Source: Clostridia bacterium (GTDB lineage: Bacteria > Bacillota > Clostridia > Christensenellales > UBA1242). Taken from it: a stretch of DNA of 64,000 bases. Under the pieces are notes generated by a model that saw only the letters and a list, made by a program, of their open reading frames with translations, was not told the DNA's origin and did no database searches. The stretch covers positions 1 through 64,000 of the forward strand of contig CAADYP010000003.1 of the NCBI GenBank assembly GCA_900753315.1, written 5' to 3'. Both the position numbers and the translations under genes were made by a program. This document shows positions 24,199 through 32,840 of the stretch, one piece after another (positions within the stretch are counted from its first letter, which is position 1; each line of letters starts with the position of its first letter).

Positions 24199-24610
24199 TG
24201 ATGCCAAATTGTCTGTAGATGAAAAACTTGTTTCAGAAATCAAAAAGGGGCTTGTTGTTTTCTTTTGTGTAGAGAAAAATGATGAAGAAGACAAGCTTGA
24301 TTTTTTTGCAAAGAAGTTGGCGAATTTGAGGCTTTTTCCAGATGCCAATGGCAAAACAAATTTGTCAGTTAAAGATGTTGGCGGAGAGATATTGCTTGTG
24401 TCTCAATTTACTTTAGCCGGAGAGTGTGAACATGGTAATCGTCCAAGTTTTATTACTGCCGAACTGCCAGAGCGTGCTAACGAAATGTATAAAAAACTTG
24501 GTAGCATTGTTGAAAAATATGACATTTCGGTTAAATACGGCGTTTTTGGTGCGGATATGAAAATAACTCAAACAAATGCTGGACCATTTACTGTTTTGCT
24601 TTCAAAATAG
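24173..24610 (+). CDS. dtd: D-aminoacyl-tRNA deacylase
   Basis: Frees tRNA from wrongly attached D-amino acids and glycine. The 145-residue enzyme shows the family motifs SQFTLAGECEHGNRPSF near residues 78-94 and NAGPFT near 133-138 (the chiral proofreading pair). It starts at GTG 24173, inside murB, with AGGAG seven bases upstream. Confidence 0.95.
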   Translation: MKAVIQVVDDAKLSVDEKLVSEIKKGLVVFFCVEKNDEEDKLDFFAKKLANLRLFPDANGKTNLSVKDVGGEILLVSQFTLAGECEHGNRPSFITAELPERANEMYKKLGSIVEKYDISVKYGVFGADMKITQTNAGPFTVLLSK

Positions 24611-24665
24611 CACTTTTGTTTGATTTTGCAGTATTAAATTTTATTTCCTATAAAATTTTTTGTAT

Positions 24666-24696
24666 ATGTCCTATCAAAACGGTAGGACTTTTTTTA
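24666..24696 (+). terminator. Terminator of murB-dtd
   Basis: GTCCTA and TAGGAC pair around a short loop, followed by seven Ts. Confidence 0.9.
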
Positions 24697-24760
24697 TATT
24701 TTCTGCTTATTGCAATAAAATAATATTATTAAATAAACATCTGCAGATTTATCAGTTTGC

Positions 24761-24789
24761 TTGAAAAAACTTTATAAAACTGCTACAAT
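24761..24789 (+). promoter_or_regulatory. Promoter of PHP-whiA-dnaE-pfkA group
   Basis: TTGAAA at 24761-24766 and TACAAT at 24784-24789, spacer 17, 19 bases before the PHP gene's ATG. Confidence 0.8.
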
Positions 24790-24807
24790 AATTGCAAGGA
24801 GAATTTT

Positions 24808-25569
24808 ATGCTTTTATACGGAGATTATCATACTCACACATTATATTCTAGACATCACCATGGAAAGGGAACTGTTTTGGAAAATGCATCTGTTGCGGCA
24901 GATAAAGGGTTGAAGCAAATCGCCATAACTGACCATGGTTTTAATCATGAATTTTTTGGAATTAGAAGAAAAAATATTCCTTCTCTTCAAGAAGATATTT
25001 TAAACGCAAAAGAAATTACTGGCGTGGATATTTTGTTGGGAGTTGAGGCAAACATTATCTCTCTTGATGGTGATGTTGATGTCAAAGAAGAAGATTATGA
25101 ATTTTTGGACATTTTGCTTATGGGATATCACAAAATGGTGCATACAAATTCAATGAAAGACAAATTTTTGCTTTGCTGGGCAAACAATCTTGGCAAAAAT
25201 TTTCGTCCAAGCAAAGAAAGAATAAACAGAAACACAACTGCATTTTTGAAAGCGCTTGACAAATATCCTATTGATGTCATTACTCATCTTAATTATGGCT
25301 TTCAAACGGATACAGTTGCGGTTGCAAAAATGGCAAAGCAAAAAGGCGTTTTTGTTGAACTTAATGGGAAAAGAATAAACTTTACTGAAGAAGAAATTGA
25401 AATTATGATTTCAGAAGGTGTTAAGTTTATTGTAAACTCTGATGCACACACACCAGAAAGAGTTGGCGAAGTCAACAATGGTATGAATTTGATTTATAAA
25501 TATGACATACCTTTGTCACAAGTTGCAAACATTGACAAATTGCCAAAATTTCACAAGAAAAGAGGATAA
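24808..25569 (+). CDS. PHP-domain metal-dependent hydrolase
   Basis: A 253-residue stand-alone PHP protein of the YcdX/histidinol-phosphatase-like group. Metal-binding motifs: DYHTHTLYS near residue 6, ITDHG near 42, a glutamate in LLGVEAN near 78, GYHKM near 110, and NSDAHTP near 214. The substrate is not known; such proteins are phosphoesterases. It starts a four-gene run with whiA, dnaE and the PfkA-like gene. In many Firmicutes whiA is preceded by rapZ and yvcK, which are absent here. Confidence 0.88.
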   Translation: MLLYGDYHTHTLYSRHHHGKGTVLENASVAADKGLKQIAITDHGFNHEFFGIRRKNIPSLQEDILNAKEITGVDILLGVEANIISLDGDVDVKEEDYEFLDILLMGYHKMVHTNSMKDKFLLCWANNLGKNFRPSKERINRNTTAFLKALDKYPIDVITHLNYGFQTDTVAVAKMAKQKGVFVELNGKRINFTEEEIEIMISEGVKFIVNSDAHTPERVGEVNNGMNLIYKYDIPLSQVANIDKLPKFHKKRG

Positions 25570-25575
25570 AATTTT

Positions 25576-26538
25576 ATGAGTTTTTCAAGACAATCAAAAG
25601 AAGAGATTTTGAAAACTGATATAGAGGACGATGCTGCTGCTCTTTCTTTTTTGTCGGGACTTATTCATTCTTGTGGAGAGATTGAGAAAAAAAACAACAA
25701 AATTTTTATTAAAATTATTTCAGATGTTGAAAAACTTTTTGGTTTTTGCCAAAAGATAATCAAAAGACTTTATGGTGACGATGTTGAGGCTGAAGTTGGA
25801 GAAAATTACAACATAAACAAAAATACTTTCTATGAAATTTCATTTGAGGTCGAAAAATTTAAAAGACTTTTTATGGATATAGGGATTATTGATTTTTCGG
25901 ATGGACTTTCTTTCAATTTTGATATAGACAAAAATTTGCTTTTGGAAGATGACTCCAAAAGAGCATTTGTCAAGGGAGTATATATTGGGGCGAGCACTTC
26001 AAGCATAAAACTTTCATCAGATACCTATCAAAGTTGTGGCTCTGGCTATCATATGGAGTTTGTTTCTCAAAGCCACAAGTTTTTGTTAGACTTTTCTAGC
26101 ATTTTGGCAGAGTATAACATTATTGGGAAGATTTTTGAGAGAAAAAATTCGTTTGTGCTTTATATAAAAGATGTCAACACAATTCAAGATTTGTTAGCTT
26201 TGGTTGGGGCAAACGAAAGTGTTTTGAATTTGAGCAACGAAATAATAACGAGAGAATTGCGAAACAAAGTCAACAGGCAGGTAAATTGCATCAATGCAAA
26301 CATAAACAAAACTGTTGAAGCGAGTTTGAAGCAGGTTGCGGCAATAAACACAATTATAAACACAATCGGTTTGGATAGTTTGTCAGAAGACTTGCAAGAA
26401 GTTGCAGTTTTGCGTCTTGCAAACCAAGAAGAGAGCCTTGACGAACTTTTGAAGTTGTCAACAATCAAATTGACAAGATCTGGGCTTAATCACAGATTTA
26501 GAAAATTGCTTAAAATTGCAAAAACTTTGGAGGAATGA
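25576..26538 (+). CDS. whiA: DNA-binding protein WhiA
   Basis: A conserved Gram-positive protein that links growth to cell division, and is a sporulation regulator in actinomycetes. The 320-residue sequence has an N-terminal homing-endonuclease-like half (DAAALSFLSGLIHSCGEI, FVKGVYIGASTSS) and a C-terminal helix-turn-helix (EVAVLRLANQEESLDELL, LTRSGLNHRFRKLLKIA). The endonuclease catalytic residues are not kept, as is usual. The stop TGA overlaps the dnaE start. Confidence 0.94.
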   Translation: MSFSRQSKEEILKTDIEDDAAALSFLSGLIHSCGEIEKKNNKIFIKIISDVEKLFGFCQKIIKRLYGDDVEAEVGENYNINKNTFYEISFEVEKFKRLFMDIGIIDFSDGLSFNFDIDKNLLLEDDSKRAFVKGVYIGASTSSIKLSSDTYQSCGSGYHMEFVSQSHKFLLDFSSILAEYNIIGKIFERKNSFVLYIKDVNTIQDLLALVGANESVLNLSNEIITRELRNKVNRQVNCINANINKTVEASLKQVAAINTIINTIGLDSLSEDLQEVAVLRLANQEESLDELLKLSTIKLTRSGLNHRFRKLLKIAKTLEE

Positions 26539-29500
26539 TGAAAGATTTTGTTCATTTGCATGTGCATACTGAATTTTCGTTGTTGGATGGAATTGCAAGA
26601 ATAAACAAATTGGTAGACATAACCAAAGAACGTGGTTATAGTGCTGTTGCTATCACTGACCACGGCAATATGTATGGAACTTTGCAATTTTTTGAAGAGT
26701 GCATAAAAGCAGGGATAAAACCAATTATTGGTTGTGAGTTTTATATTTGCAACGATTTACATAGAAAGCAAGGCAAAGATGACATTGGTCATATTATTTT
26801 GCTCGCAAAAAATGATGAAGGCTATCACAATTTGATGAAGCTTAACGAAGTCGCTTTTTGTGAAGGTTTTTATTATAAGCCACGTATTGACTATGAGACT
26901 TTGAAGGCACATAGCGAAGGGATTATTTGCCTTTCTGCTTGTCTTGCTGGACATATCCCAACACTCATTTTGCAAAGAAGATTTGATGAAGCAGATGCTT
27001 TGGCATTGAAACTTAAATCAATGTTTGCAGAAGGAGATTTTTATCTTGAAATCCAAAACCATGGTATTCCAGAGCAAAAACTTGTAAATCAATATCTTGC
27101 CGAAATGTCAAAGAAATTGGGCATCAAAATGGTTGCAACAAACGATGTGCATTATCTTTATAAAGAAGACGCAGAGATGCAAGATGTTTTGATGTGTGTG
27201 CAGATGGGTAAATTTCTTGATGACACAGATAGAATGAAATTTTCTACTGATGAATTTTACCTTAAAGATTATGACGAAATGATGCAAGCAATGGAGGGGT
27301 TTGAAGATGCCGTTGCAAACACTGTTGAAATTGCTGAAAAATGCAATGTTACAATAAAGACAAAATCTTTGGGCGAAATCCCTGGGATTGATCCAAAATA
27401 CAAACTTCCTGCATCAAAAAACTATATTCCAGTTTACAAGACAATAACGGGCGAAGAACCATATGATTTCTTGCGTAGAATCTCTTTTGAAGGTTTACAC
27501 AAGAAATATAAAGAAGTTACACAAGATTTGATTGACAGGCTTGAAATGGAACTTGAAATTATTTCATCGCAAGGCTTTGTAGAATACTTCTTGATTGTGT
27601 GGGATTATATCAATTATGCAGAAAACCAAGGCATTCCGGTTGGACCAGGAAGAGGAAGCGGTGCTGGAAGTTTGGTTGCTTACTGTTCGGGTATTACAAA
27701 AATTGACCCAATCAGATATAGTTTGTTCTTTGAAAGATTTATCAACAAAGAACGTGTTTCCATGCCCGACTTTGACGTTGACTTTTGTATGGATAGACGT
27801 GGAGAAGTTATTGAATATGTCAAAAGACGTTATGGAGTTGACCATGTGGCTGGTATCGGCACTTTTGGGTGTATGCAAGCCAAAAATGCCATCAGAGATG
27901 TTGGAAGAGTTTTGAGAATTCCAAATCCAGATGTCATTAAAATTACAAAACTTATTCCAAACAAATTGCCTGACGGAATCAAAAAACCACCTGTTTTGAA
28001 ATATTATTTTGGGACAACTGGCAAGCCAGAAAATGACAAATACATCATTCCAGAGCTTCGAGAACTTTATGACAATGATGAAAGCATAAAAAAAATTGCA
28101 GACATGGCGATCAAACTTGAAGGTGTGCCAAGAAACACATCTCAACATGCCTGTGGTGTTTTGATTGCACCAGAACCAGTTGCGAATTTTGTGCCTGTTG
28201 CAAAAACAGACAATGAGCGTGTTACTCAATATAGCATGATAGAGCTTGAACATCTTGGACTTTTGAAAATGGACTTTTTGGGATTGAGAACATTGACAGA
28301 CATCAAGAAAACGTGTGATTATATTTATAAAAATTATGGAAAGCGAATTGATTTTTATGATATGTCTTATGATGACCCAAAAGTTTTTGAAATGCTTTCC
28401 GAAGGCAAAACTGATGCTGTTTTCCAACTTGAAAGTGCTGGTTTTAAAAAGTTTATGAAAGAACTTAAACCAACCTGTTTGGAAGATATTATCGCCGGAG
28501 TGTCACTTTATCGTCCAGGTCCTATGGATTCTATTCCAAAATTTGTTAAAAACAAACAAAATCCTGATGAAGTTGTTTATGATGACCCTTGTCTTGAAAA
28601 CATCTTGGACGTAACTTATGGCTGTATTGTTTATCAAGAACAAGTTATGAAAATCGTTCAAGTTATGGGTGGTTACAGTTTGGGACAAGCCGACAACATC
28701 CGCCGTATCATGGGTAAAAAACAAGTCGATAAAATTGACAAAGAAAGAGAAAAATTTATCAATGGTTGGCAAGACCCAGAAGGCAAAAAGAGTATTCCTG
28801 GTGCGGTTAAATTGGGACATGACCCAGCAGTTGCGGACAAAATTTTTAATGAAATGAAAGAATTTGCTAAATACGCGTTTAACAAATCGCACGCGGCTGC
28901 TTATGCACATGTAACATATCAAACTGCATATTTGAAGTGCTATTATGAAACAGAATTTATTACTGCCATTTTGAACGACAGAATCACAAATGCTGACGAC
29001 ATCACAAAATATGTTTCTTTTGCAAGAAGCGAAGGCATAAAAGTTTTGCCACCAGATATAAACAAGAGTTTGACATATTTCAATGTTGAAGACCATGCAA
29101 TACGTTTTGGACTTGGCGGTCTTAAACATGTTGGAACAGCACTTACAGACAGCATCATAAAAGAAAGAGAAGAAAACGGCGAGTTTAAGAGTTTTGATGA
29201 CTTTATTACAAGAGCGGTGAAAGTTGGCGTAAACAAAAAAGCTATTGAATGTTTGATTTTAAGTGGTGCGTTTGATGCTTTTGGACATTCTCGTTCTCAA
29301 TATATGGCAGTTTATGAGAAAGTTGTTGAAAGAGCGGTTAAAGACAAGAAGAGCAACCAAATTGGGCAAATGTCTTTCTTTGGAGAGAACAAACTTGAAG
29401 ATACAATTGATTATCCTGACATCAAAGAATTTAACAAGAAAACGCTTCTTAAATATGAAAGAGAAATCATTGGAGTATACTTGTCTGGACACCCATTGCA

Positions 29501-30125
29501 AGATTATGTTAAGAAATTTGATAACTACACTTTGACATCTGATATGCTTGCCGATACACAAAGTGATGAAATGTCCGAAGATGAAAATTTTGAGGGTGAA
29601 GCGACAAGTGAAACCAATTTGCAAGATGGACAACCATTTGTTTGTGGTGGAATTATCACAGCTGTGAGCAAGAAACGTTCAAAGTCTGGCAGAGATATGT
29701 GTTATTTGAAATTGGAAGATTTGAAAGGAACGATTGAAATAACATTCTTCTCAAACGCTTTCTCAAAATATAGAAATGTACTTGAAGAAGACAATTTGGT
29801 TACCATCAAAGGCAGAATAAACATTCGTGACGGAATGCCACCATCTGCGGTTGGTGAAGTTGTTATGCTTTGGAAAGACGAAGAGGAAAGAGCAGAAAAA
29901 GAGAAGCCAAAAGAGAGACTTTGTTTGAGATTTGATACGAAAAATCCAGACATTTACAGCAAAGTAAAAAACTCTATTGCTTCATATCCAGGCGAGACGC
30001 AAGTTGTGATAAAGTGCACTTCATCAGGCAAAGTGTTTGTTTATCAACAACAAGCGAAAGTTAACAACTATTTGGTAAATGAACTTAGCGGAATCATTGG
30101 CAATGAAAACATTGTAGTCCAATAA
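26535..30125 (+). CDS. dnaE: DNA polymerase III alpha subunit, DnaE type
   Basis: A replicative polymerase of the DnaE family; low-GC Gram-positives usually also have PolC, not in this window. The 1196-residue protein has an N-terminal PHP domain (VHLHVHTEFSLLDG), the polymerase active-site aspartates in PDFDVDF near residue 414, the HhH-containing tau-binding part, and an OB fold near residues 1035-1110 (CGGIITAVSKKRSKSGRDM). It overlaps whiA by four bases; the second ATG (26538) has better spacing to GGAGG. Confidence 0.97.
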   Translation: MMKDFVHLHVHTEFSLLDGIARINKLVDITKERGYSAVAITDHGNMYGTLQFFEECIKAGIKPIIGCEFYICNDLHRKQGKDDIGHIILLAKNDEGYHNLMKLNEVAFCEGFYYKPRIDYETLKAHSEGIICLSACLAGHIPTLILQRRFDEADALALKLKSMFAEGDFYLEIQNHGIPEQKLVNQYLAEMSKKLGIKMVATNDVHYLYKEDAEMQDVLMCVQMGKFLDDTDRMKFSTDEFYLKDYDEMMQAMEGFEDAVANTVEIAEKCNVTIKTKSLGEIPGIDPKYKLPASKNYIPVYKTITGEEPYDFLRRISFEGLHKKYKEVTQDLIDRLEMELEIISSQGFVEYFLIVWDYINYAENQGIPVGPGRGSGAGSLVAYCSGITKIDPIRYSLFFERFINKERVSMPDFDVDFCMDRRGEVIEYVKRRYGVDHVAGIGTFGCMQAKNAIRDVGRVLRIPNPDVIKITKLIPNKLPDGIKKPPVLKYYFGTTGKPENDKYIIPELRELYDNDESIKKIADMAIKLEGVPRNTSQHACGVLIAPEPVANFVPVAKTDNERVTQYSMIELEHLGLLKMDFLGLRTLTDIKKTCDYIYKNYGKRIDFYDMSYDDPKVFEMLSEGKTDAVFQLESAGFKKFMKELKPTCLEDIIAGVSLYRPGPMDSIPKFVKNKQNPDEVVYDDPCLENILDVTYGCIVYQEQVMKIVQVMGGYSLGQADNIRRIMGKKQVDKIDKEREKFINGWQDPEGKKSIPGAVKLGHDPAVADKIFNEMKEFAKYAFNKSHAAAYAHVTYQTAYLKCYYETEFITAILNDRITNADDITKYVSFARSEGIKVLPPDINKSLTYFNVEDHAIRFGLGGLKHVGTALTDSIIKEREENGEFKSFDDFITRAVKVGVNKKAIECLILSGAFDAFGHSRSQYMAVYEKVVERAVKDKKSNQIGQMSFFGENKLEDTIDYPDIKEFNKKTLLKYEREIIGVYLSGHPLQDYVKKFDNYTLTSDMLADTQSDEMSEDENFEGEATSETNLQDGQPFVCGGIITAVSKKRSKSGRDMCYLKLEDLKGTIEITFFSNAFSKYRNVLEEDNLVTIKGRINIRDGMPPSAVGEVVMLWKDEEERAEKEKPKERLCLRFDTKNPDIYSKVKNSIASYPGETQVVIKCTSSGKVFVYQQQAKVNNYLVNELSGIIGNENIVVQ

Positions 30126-30140
30126 TTTTAAGGAAAACCT

Positions 30141-31019
30141 ATGAAAATTTTGATTTTGACAAGTGGTGGAGATGCTCCAGGTATGAATAAATTTATCTGG
30201 GAAATCTATAAAAAATTTAAGAAAGAAACATATTATGCACAGGCTGGATTTGCAGGACTTATCAGTGGGCAAATCTATCCGCTTGCAGATGTGATTGACA
30301 AAAAACAGAAAAATTGTGCAGGTGTTGTCACAAAGTCTTCTCGTTGTCCAGAGTTTAAGTTGGCAAGGTTTTTCAATAAAGGCTTGGCAAATGCAAGATA
30401 TTTTGATGTAGTGATTATTCTTGGTGGAAATGGTTCGGAGAAAGGGGCAAAACGCCTTTATGAACATGGGACAAATACAATTTTTGTGCCAGCTACCATC
30501 GACAACGATGTTTTGGATTGTGCTCAAAGTATTGGATTTTCAACTGCCGTCAAAGAAGGTGTTTATGCGGTCGAAAACTCTATGCCAAGCATAAGGGCTT
30601 TCACAAATTCATGCATATTTGAAGTCATGGGCAGAGATTGTGATGCAATTTGCAAAGCAGTTGCAAAACAAACAAATGCGGATTACGCAGTTTGCACAAA
30701 GAAAGATTTGGACATGCAAAAGATGAAAGATATAATTTTAAGAAACTATGTTCAAGGGGGAAGTTCTTGCATTGTTATAAAAGAAAATTTGATGGAAGCG
30801 AAGCGGTTGGCTGACGAACTCAATCAAGAGCTTGGAATAAATATGGTCAAATATCAAATTGTGGGAAGAACGCAAAGGGGCGGCCATCCAACAAAAGATG
30901 AGTTGAGACTTGCAAAGAGATATGCAATAGAGACCCAAAAGTGTATAAAAACCAAAGTTTTTGGTGTTAGAATTTTAATTGACGAAAATGGTGAGATTGT
31001 TGTTAAAGAATTTGATTAG
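30141..31019 (+). CDS. Divergent 6-phosphofructokinase-like protein
   Basis: A 292-residue PfkA-family protein, shorter than the usual 320. Kept: the nucleotide loop TSGGDAPGMN, RCPEF, TIDND with the catalytic aspartate, EVMGR and QRGG. Changed: the family GGDGS is GGNGS, so the magnesium aspartate (103 in E. coli) is asparagine, and the HQR substrate motif is replaced (RAFTNSCIFEVMGR). It lies after dnaE, the usual place of pfkA. It could be an altered kinase, use another phosphate donor, or be inactive. Confidence 0.85.
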   Translation: MKILILTSGGDAPGMNKFIWEIYKKFKKETYYAQAGFAGLISGQIYPLADVIDKKQKNCAGVVTKSSRCPEFKLARFFNKGLANARYFDVVIILGGNGSEKGAKRLYEHGTNTIFVPATIDNDVLDCAQSIGFSTAVKEGVYAVENSMPSIRAFTNSCIFEVMGRDCDAICKAVAKQTNADYAVCTKKDLDMQKMKDIILRNYVQGGSSCIVIKENLMEAKRLADELNQELGINMVKYQIVGRTQRGGHPTKDELRLAKRYAIETQKCIKTKVFGVRILIDENGEIVVKEFD

Positions 31020-31040
31020 AAATCTTAAATTATTTCAAAA

Positions 31041-31075
31041 AACAAAAGAGAGCAATTGTTTGTTCTCTTTTTTAT
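31041..31075 (+). terminator. Terminator after the PfkA-like gene
   Basis: AAAAGAGAGCAA pairs with TTGTTCTCTTTT (one G-U) around a TTGT loop, followed by Ts. Confidence 0.88.
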
Positions 31076-31144
31076 TTTAAATGATATTTATTACAATTTA
31101 TTGACACATAGTATTGGCTGAGGAATTTTTTAGAAAAAATTGTT

Positions 31145-31867
31145 TTATTGAGCCAGCAATATTTTGCAATAACTTTGTTTAATCAAGGACGAAAATGTTT
31201 GTCCTGACGAATCAAAATTTTCTGCTATGAGATTTGATAAAATTTCTTGCACATTTTTTAGATTTTGTGAAGTTTCTTTCAGTGCAGGTGAAGGGTGATT
31301 TTTGAAAAGCGTATCAAAGTTTGATTTTGTTGATACATGGGAAGAAAAAACATTGTTACATTCAAGTTTTGCTTTTGTTTCATCAAAAATTTTTGTATCA
31401 AAACTTATTGAAATGTCATAAAGTTTTTTAAAGATTTCAAAGTTTGACTTCAAACAATTTGTCAACACTGTTTTTTCTTCATTTGAGAAATTTCCTTCAA
31501 CTTCTTTTTTCGGTGTTTCGATTTTCAAAATTTCTGCAGAAAGACCTGCAGTTTGAAGGTTCTTTTTTACTTTTTCGGCATCATTTTGATTTTCGTAAAC
31601 ACTTGCCACAAGGTGGTATTTTGAGTCAAACTGAAAGACAAAACCTGCACCATTTTGTTTTTGCAAATTTTCTTTTTGTTTTTCTACATTGTTTTCCTCC
31701 TCACCAGAAAAAGTGGAAATAGCATAAACAGTTTGACTTTCAATCGAGACTGAATTTATTGTTTGAAAAGACAAGACTAGAGCGTTTGAGACCAGATAAC
31801 CACATGAGACACAACAGCACACGCCGACAAGAAAAATTATCGCAGAGAGAAATGAAAACTTTTTCAT
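31145..31867 (-). CDS. Membrane-anchored SPOR-like protein
   Basis: A 240-residue protein with one N-terminal membrane helix (about residues 5-33) and an extracellular part. Residues 70-115 (GAGFVFQFDSKYHLVASVY, NDAEKVKKNLQTAGL) resemble a SPOR domain, which binds denuded peptidoglycan; this is a by-eye match. The C-terminal half is helical and unknown. Upstream, TATAAA lies six bases before the ATG with no Shine-Dalgarno sequence, so the mRNA may be leaderless. Confidence 0.75.
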   Translation of the reverse strand: MKKFSFLSAIIFLVGVCCCVSCGYLVSNALVLSFQTINSVSIESQTVYAISTFSGEEENNVEKQKENLQKQNGAGFVFQFDSKYHLVASVYENQNDAEKVKKNLQTAGLSAEILKIETPKKEVEGNFSNEEKTVLTNCLKSNFEIFKKLYDISISFDTKIFDETKAKLECNNVFSSHVSTKSNFDTLFKNHPSPALKETSQNLKNVQEILSNLIAENFDSSGQTFSSLIKQSYCKILLAQ

Positions 31868-31976
31868 GTTTTATTTATATTTTGATTATCTTTTTCATAT
31901 TCTTCAAAATGAGTAAAAATTTCATTAAAATTTTGGACTTTTGGTTAAATTATTTTTAATTTGAAAGATTTTTTGC

Positions 31977-31982
31977 TATAAT
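31977..31982 (+). promoter_or_regulatory. -10 box of a likely leaderless promoter
   Basis: TGCTATAAT (extended -10) at 31974-31982 stands seven bases before the ATG at 31990. No good -35 box and no ribosome-binding site are visible. Transcription would start at about the ATG itself. Confidence 0.65.
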
Positions 31983-31989
31983 TATTGAC

Positions 31990-32838
31990 ATGAATAGTTT
32001 TTTTAATTTTGGAAATAAAAAGCCAAAAATCGGAGTAGCTTTTGGCGGTGGCGGTGCCAGAGGCATCTCTCATATTGGTGTTTTAAAAGCATTTGAAGAG
32101 TTTGGAATTGAGTTTGATTATGTTGCTGGAACAAGTGTTGGAAGTCTTATCGGTGCTGCATATGCCAGTGGAATGTCGTGGTCTAAAATGTATGAAATTG
32201 CAAAAAAATTGAAAGTCAAAGACATAAAAACAAACAAAATTTTCTTTATGCCATCAAAGACAGATGGTCTTGAAAATTTGGTAAAAGAATGTTTTGGAGA
32301 TATAAACATTGAAGACTTGAAACGACCATTTTCTGCGGTTGCTGTTGACATTAAAACGACAAATCAAGTTTGTATAAGTCATGGAAATCTTTCAAAAGCG
32401 GTTGCTGGGAGTTGTTGTGTTCCTGGAATTTTTCAACCTGTTGAATTTGGCGACAAACTTCTTTGTGATGGAGGACTTCAAAATACAATTCCTGCAAACA
32501 TTCCTAGATATTTTGGCTGTGATTATGTCGTTGCTGTCGACTGTAACAGCACCAGAACTTATGGCACAGACAGTCCAAAAGTTTTGGATGTTTTGGGTTG
32601 TTCAATTAGAATTTTGATGAAAAGTAACGCCATAAAAGGATACATGGATTCTGATGTAACTATCGCTTCAGACAACAAGCGTTTCAAATCTACAAAACTT
32701 GATGGAATTGATGAGATGTTGGAACAAGGTTACAAAAATGCAATAGACTTGATGCCAGAAATTATGAAGTTGTTTCAAGGCAAAGCACCAAAGAGAAAGT
32801 TTAAAGATTTTGATAAAGACCAAATAGAGTTTATTTAA
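31990..32838 (+). CDS. Patatin-like phospholipase
   Basis: A 282-residue cytoplasmic lipid acyl hydrolase of the RssA/YchK type. Motifs in order: oxyanion loop GGGGARG near residues 18-24, nucleophile GTSVG near 47-51, and catalytic DGG near 160. The family hydrolyses acyl esters of phospholipids or other lipids; the substrate here is not known. It appears to be translated from a leaderless mRNA. The next gene starts 2 bases after its stop, so they share a transcript. Confidence 0.92.
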   Translation: MNSFFNFGNKKPKIGVAFGGGGARGISHIGVLKAFEEFGIEFDYVAGTSVGSLIGAAYASGMSWSKMYEIAKKLKVKDIKTNKIFFMPSKTDGLENLVKECFGDINIEDLKRPFSAVAVDIKTTNQVCISHGNLSKAVAGSCCVPGIFQPVEFGDKLLCDGGLQNTIPANIPRYFGCDYVVAVDCNSTRTYGTDSPKVLDVLGCSIRILMKSNAIKGYMDSDVTIASDNKRFKSTKLDGIDEMLEQGYKNAIDLMPEIMKLFQGKAPKRKFKDFDKDQIEFI

Positions 32839-32840
32839 AA

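Noticed and set aside
27564..28427. 287-codon antisense frame inside dnaE
   Set aside because: Covers the polymerase core on the opposite strand and encodes a Phe/Cys/His-rich sequence typical of shadow frames.
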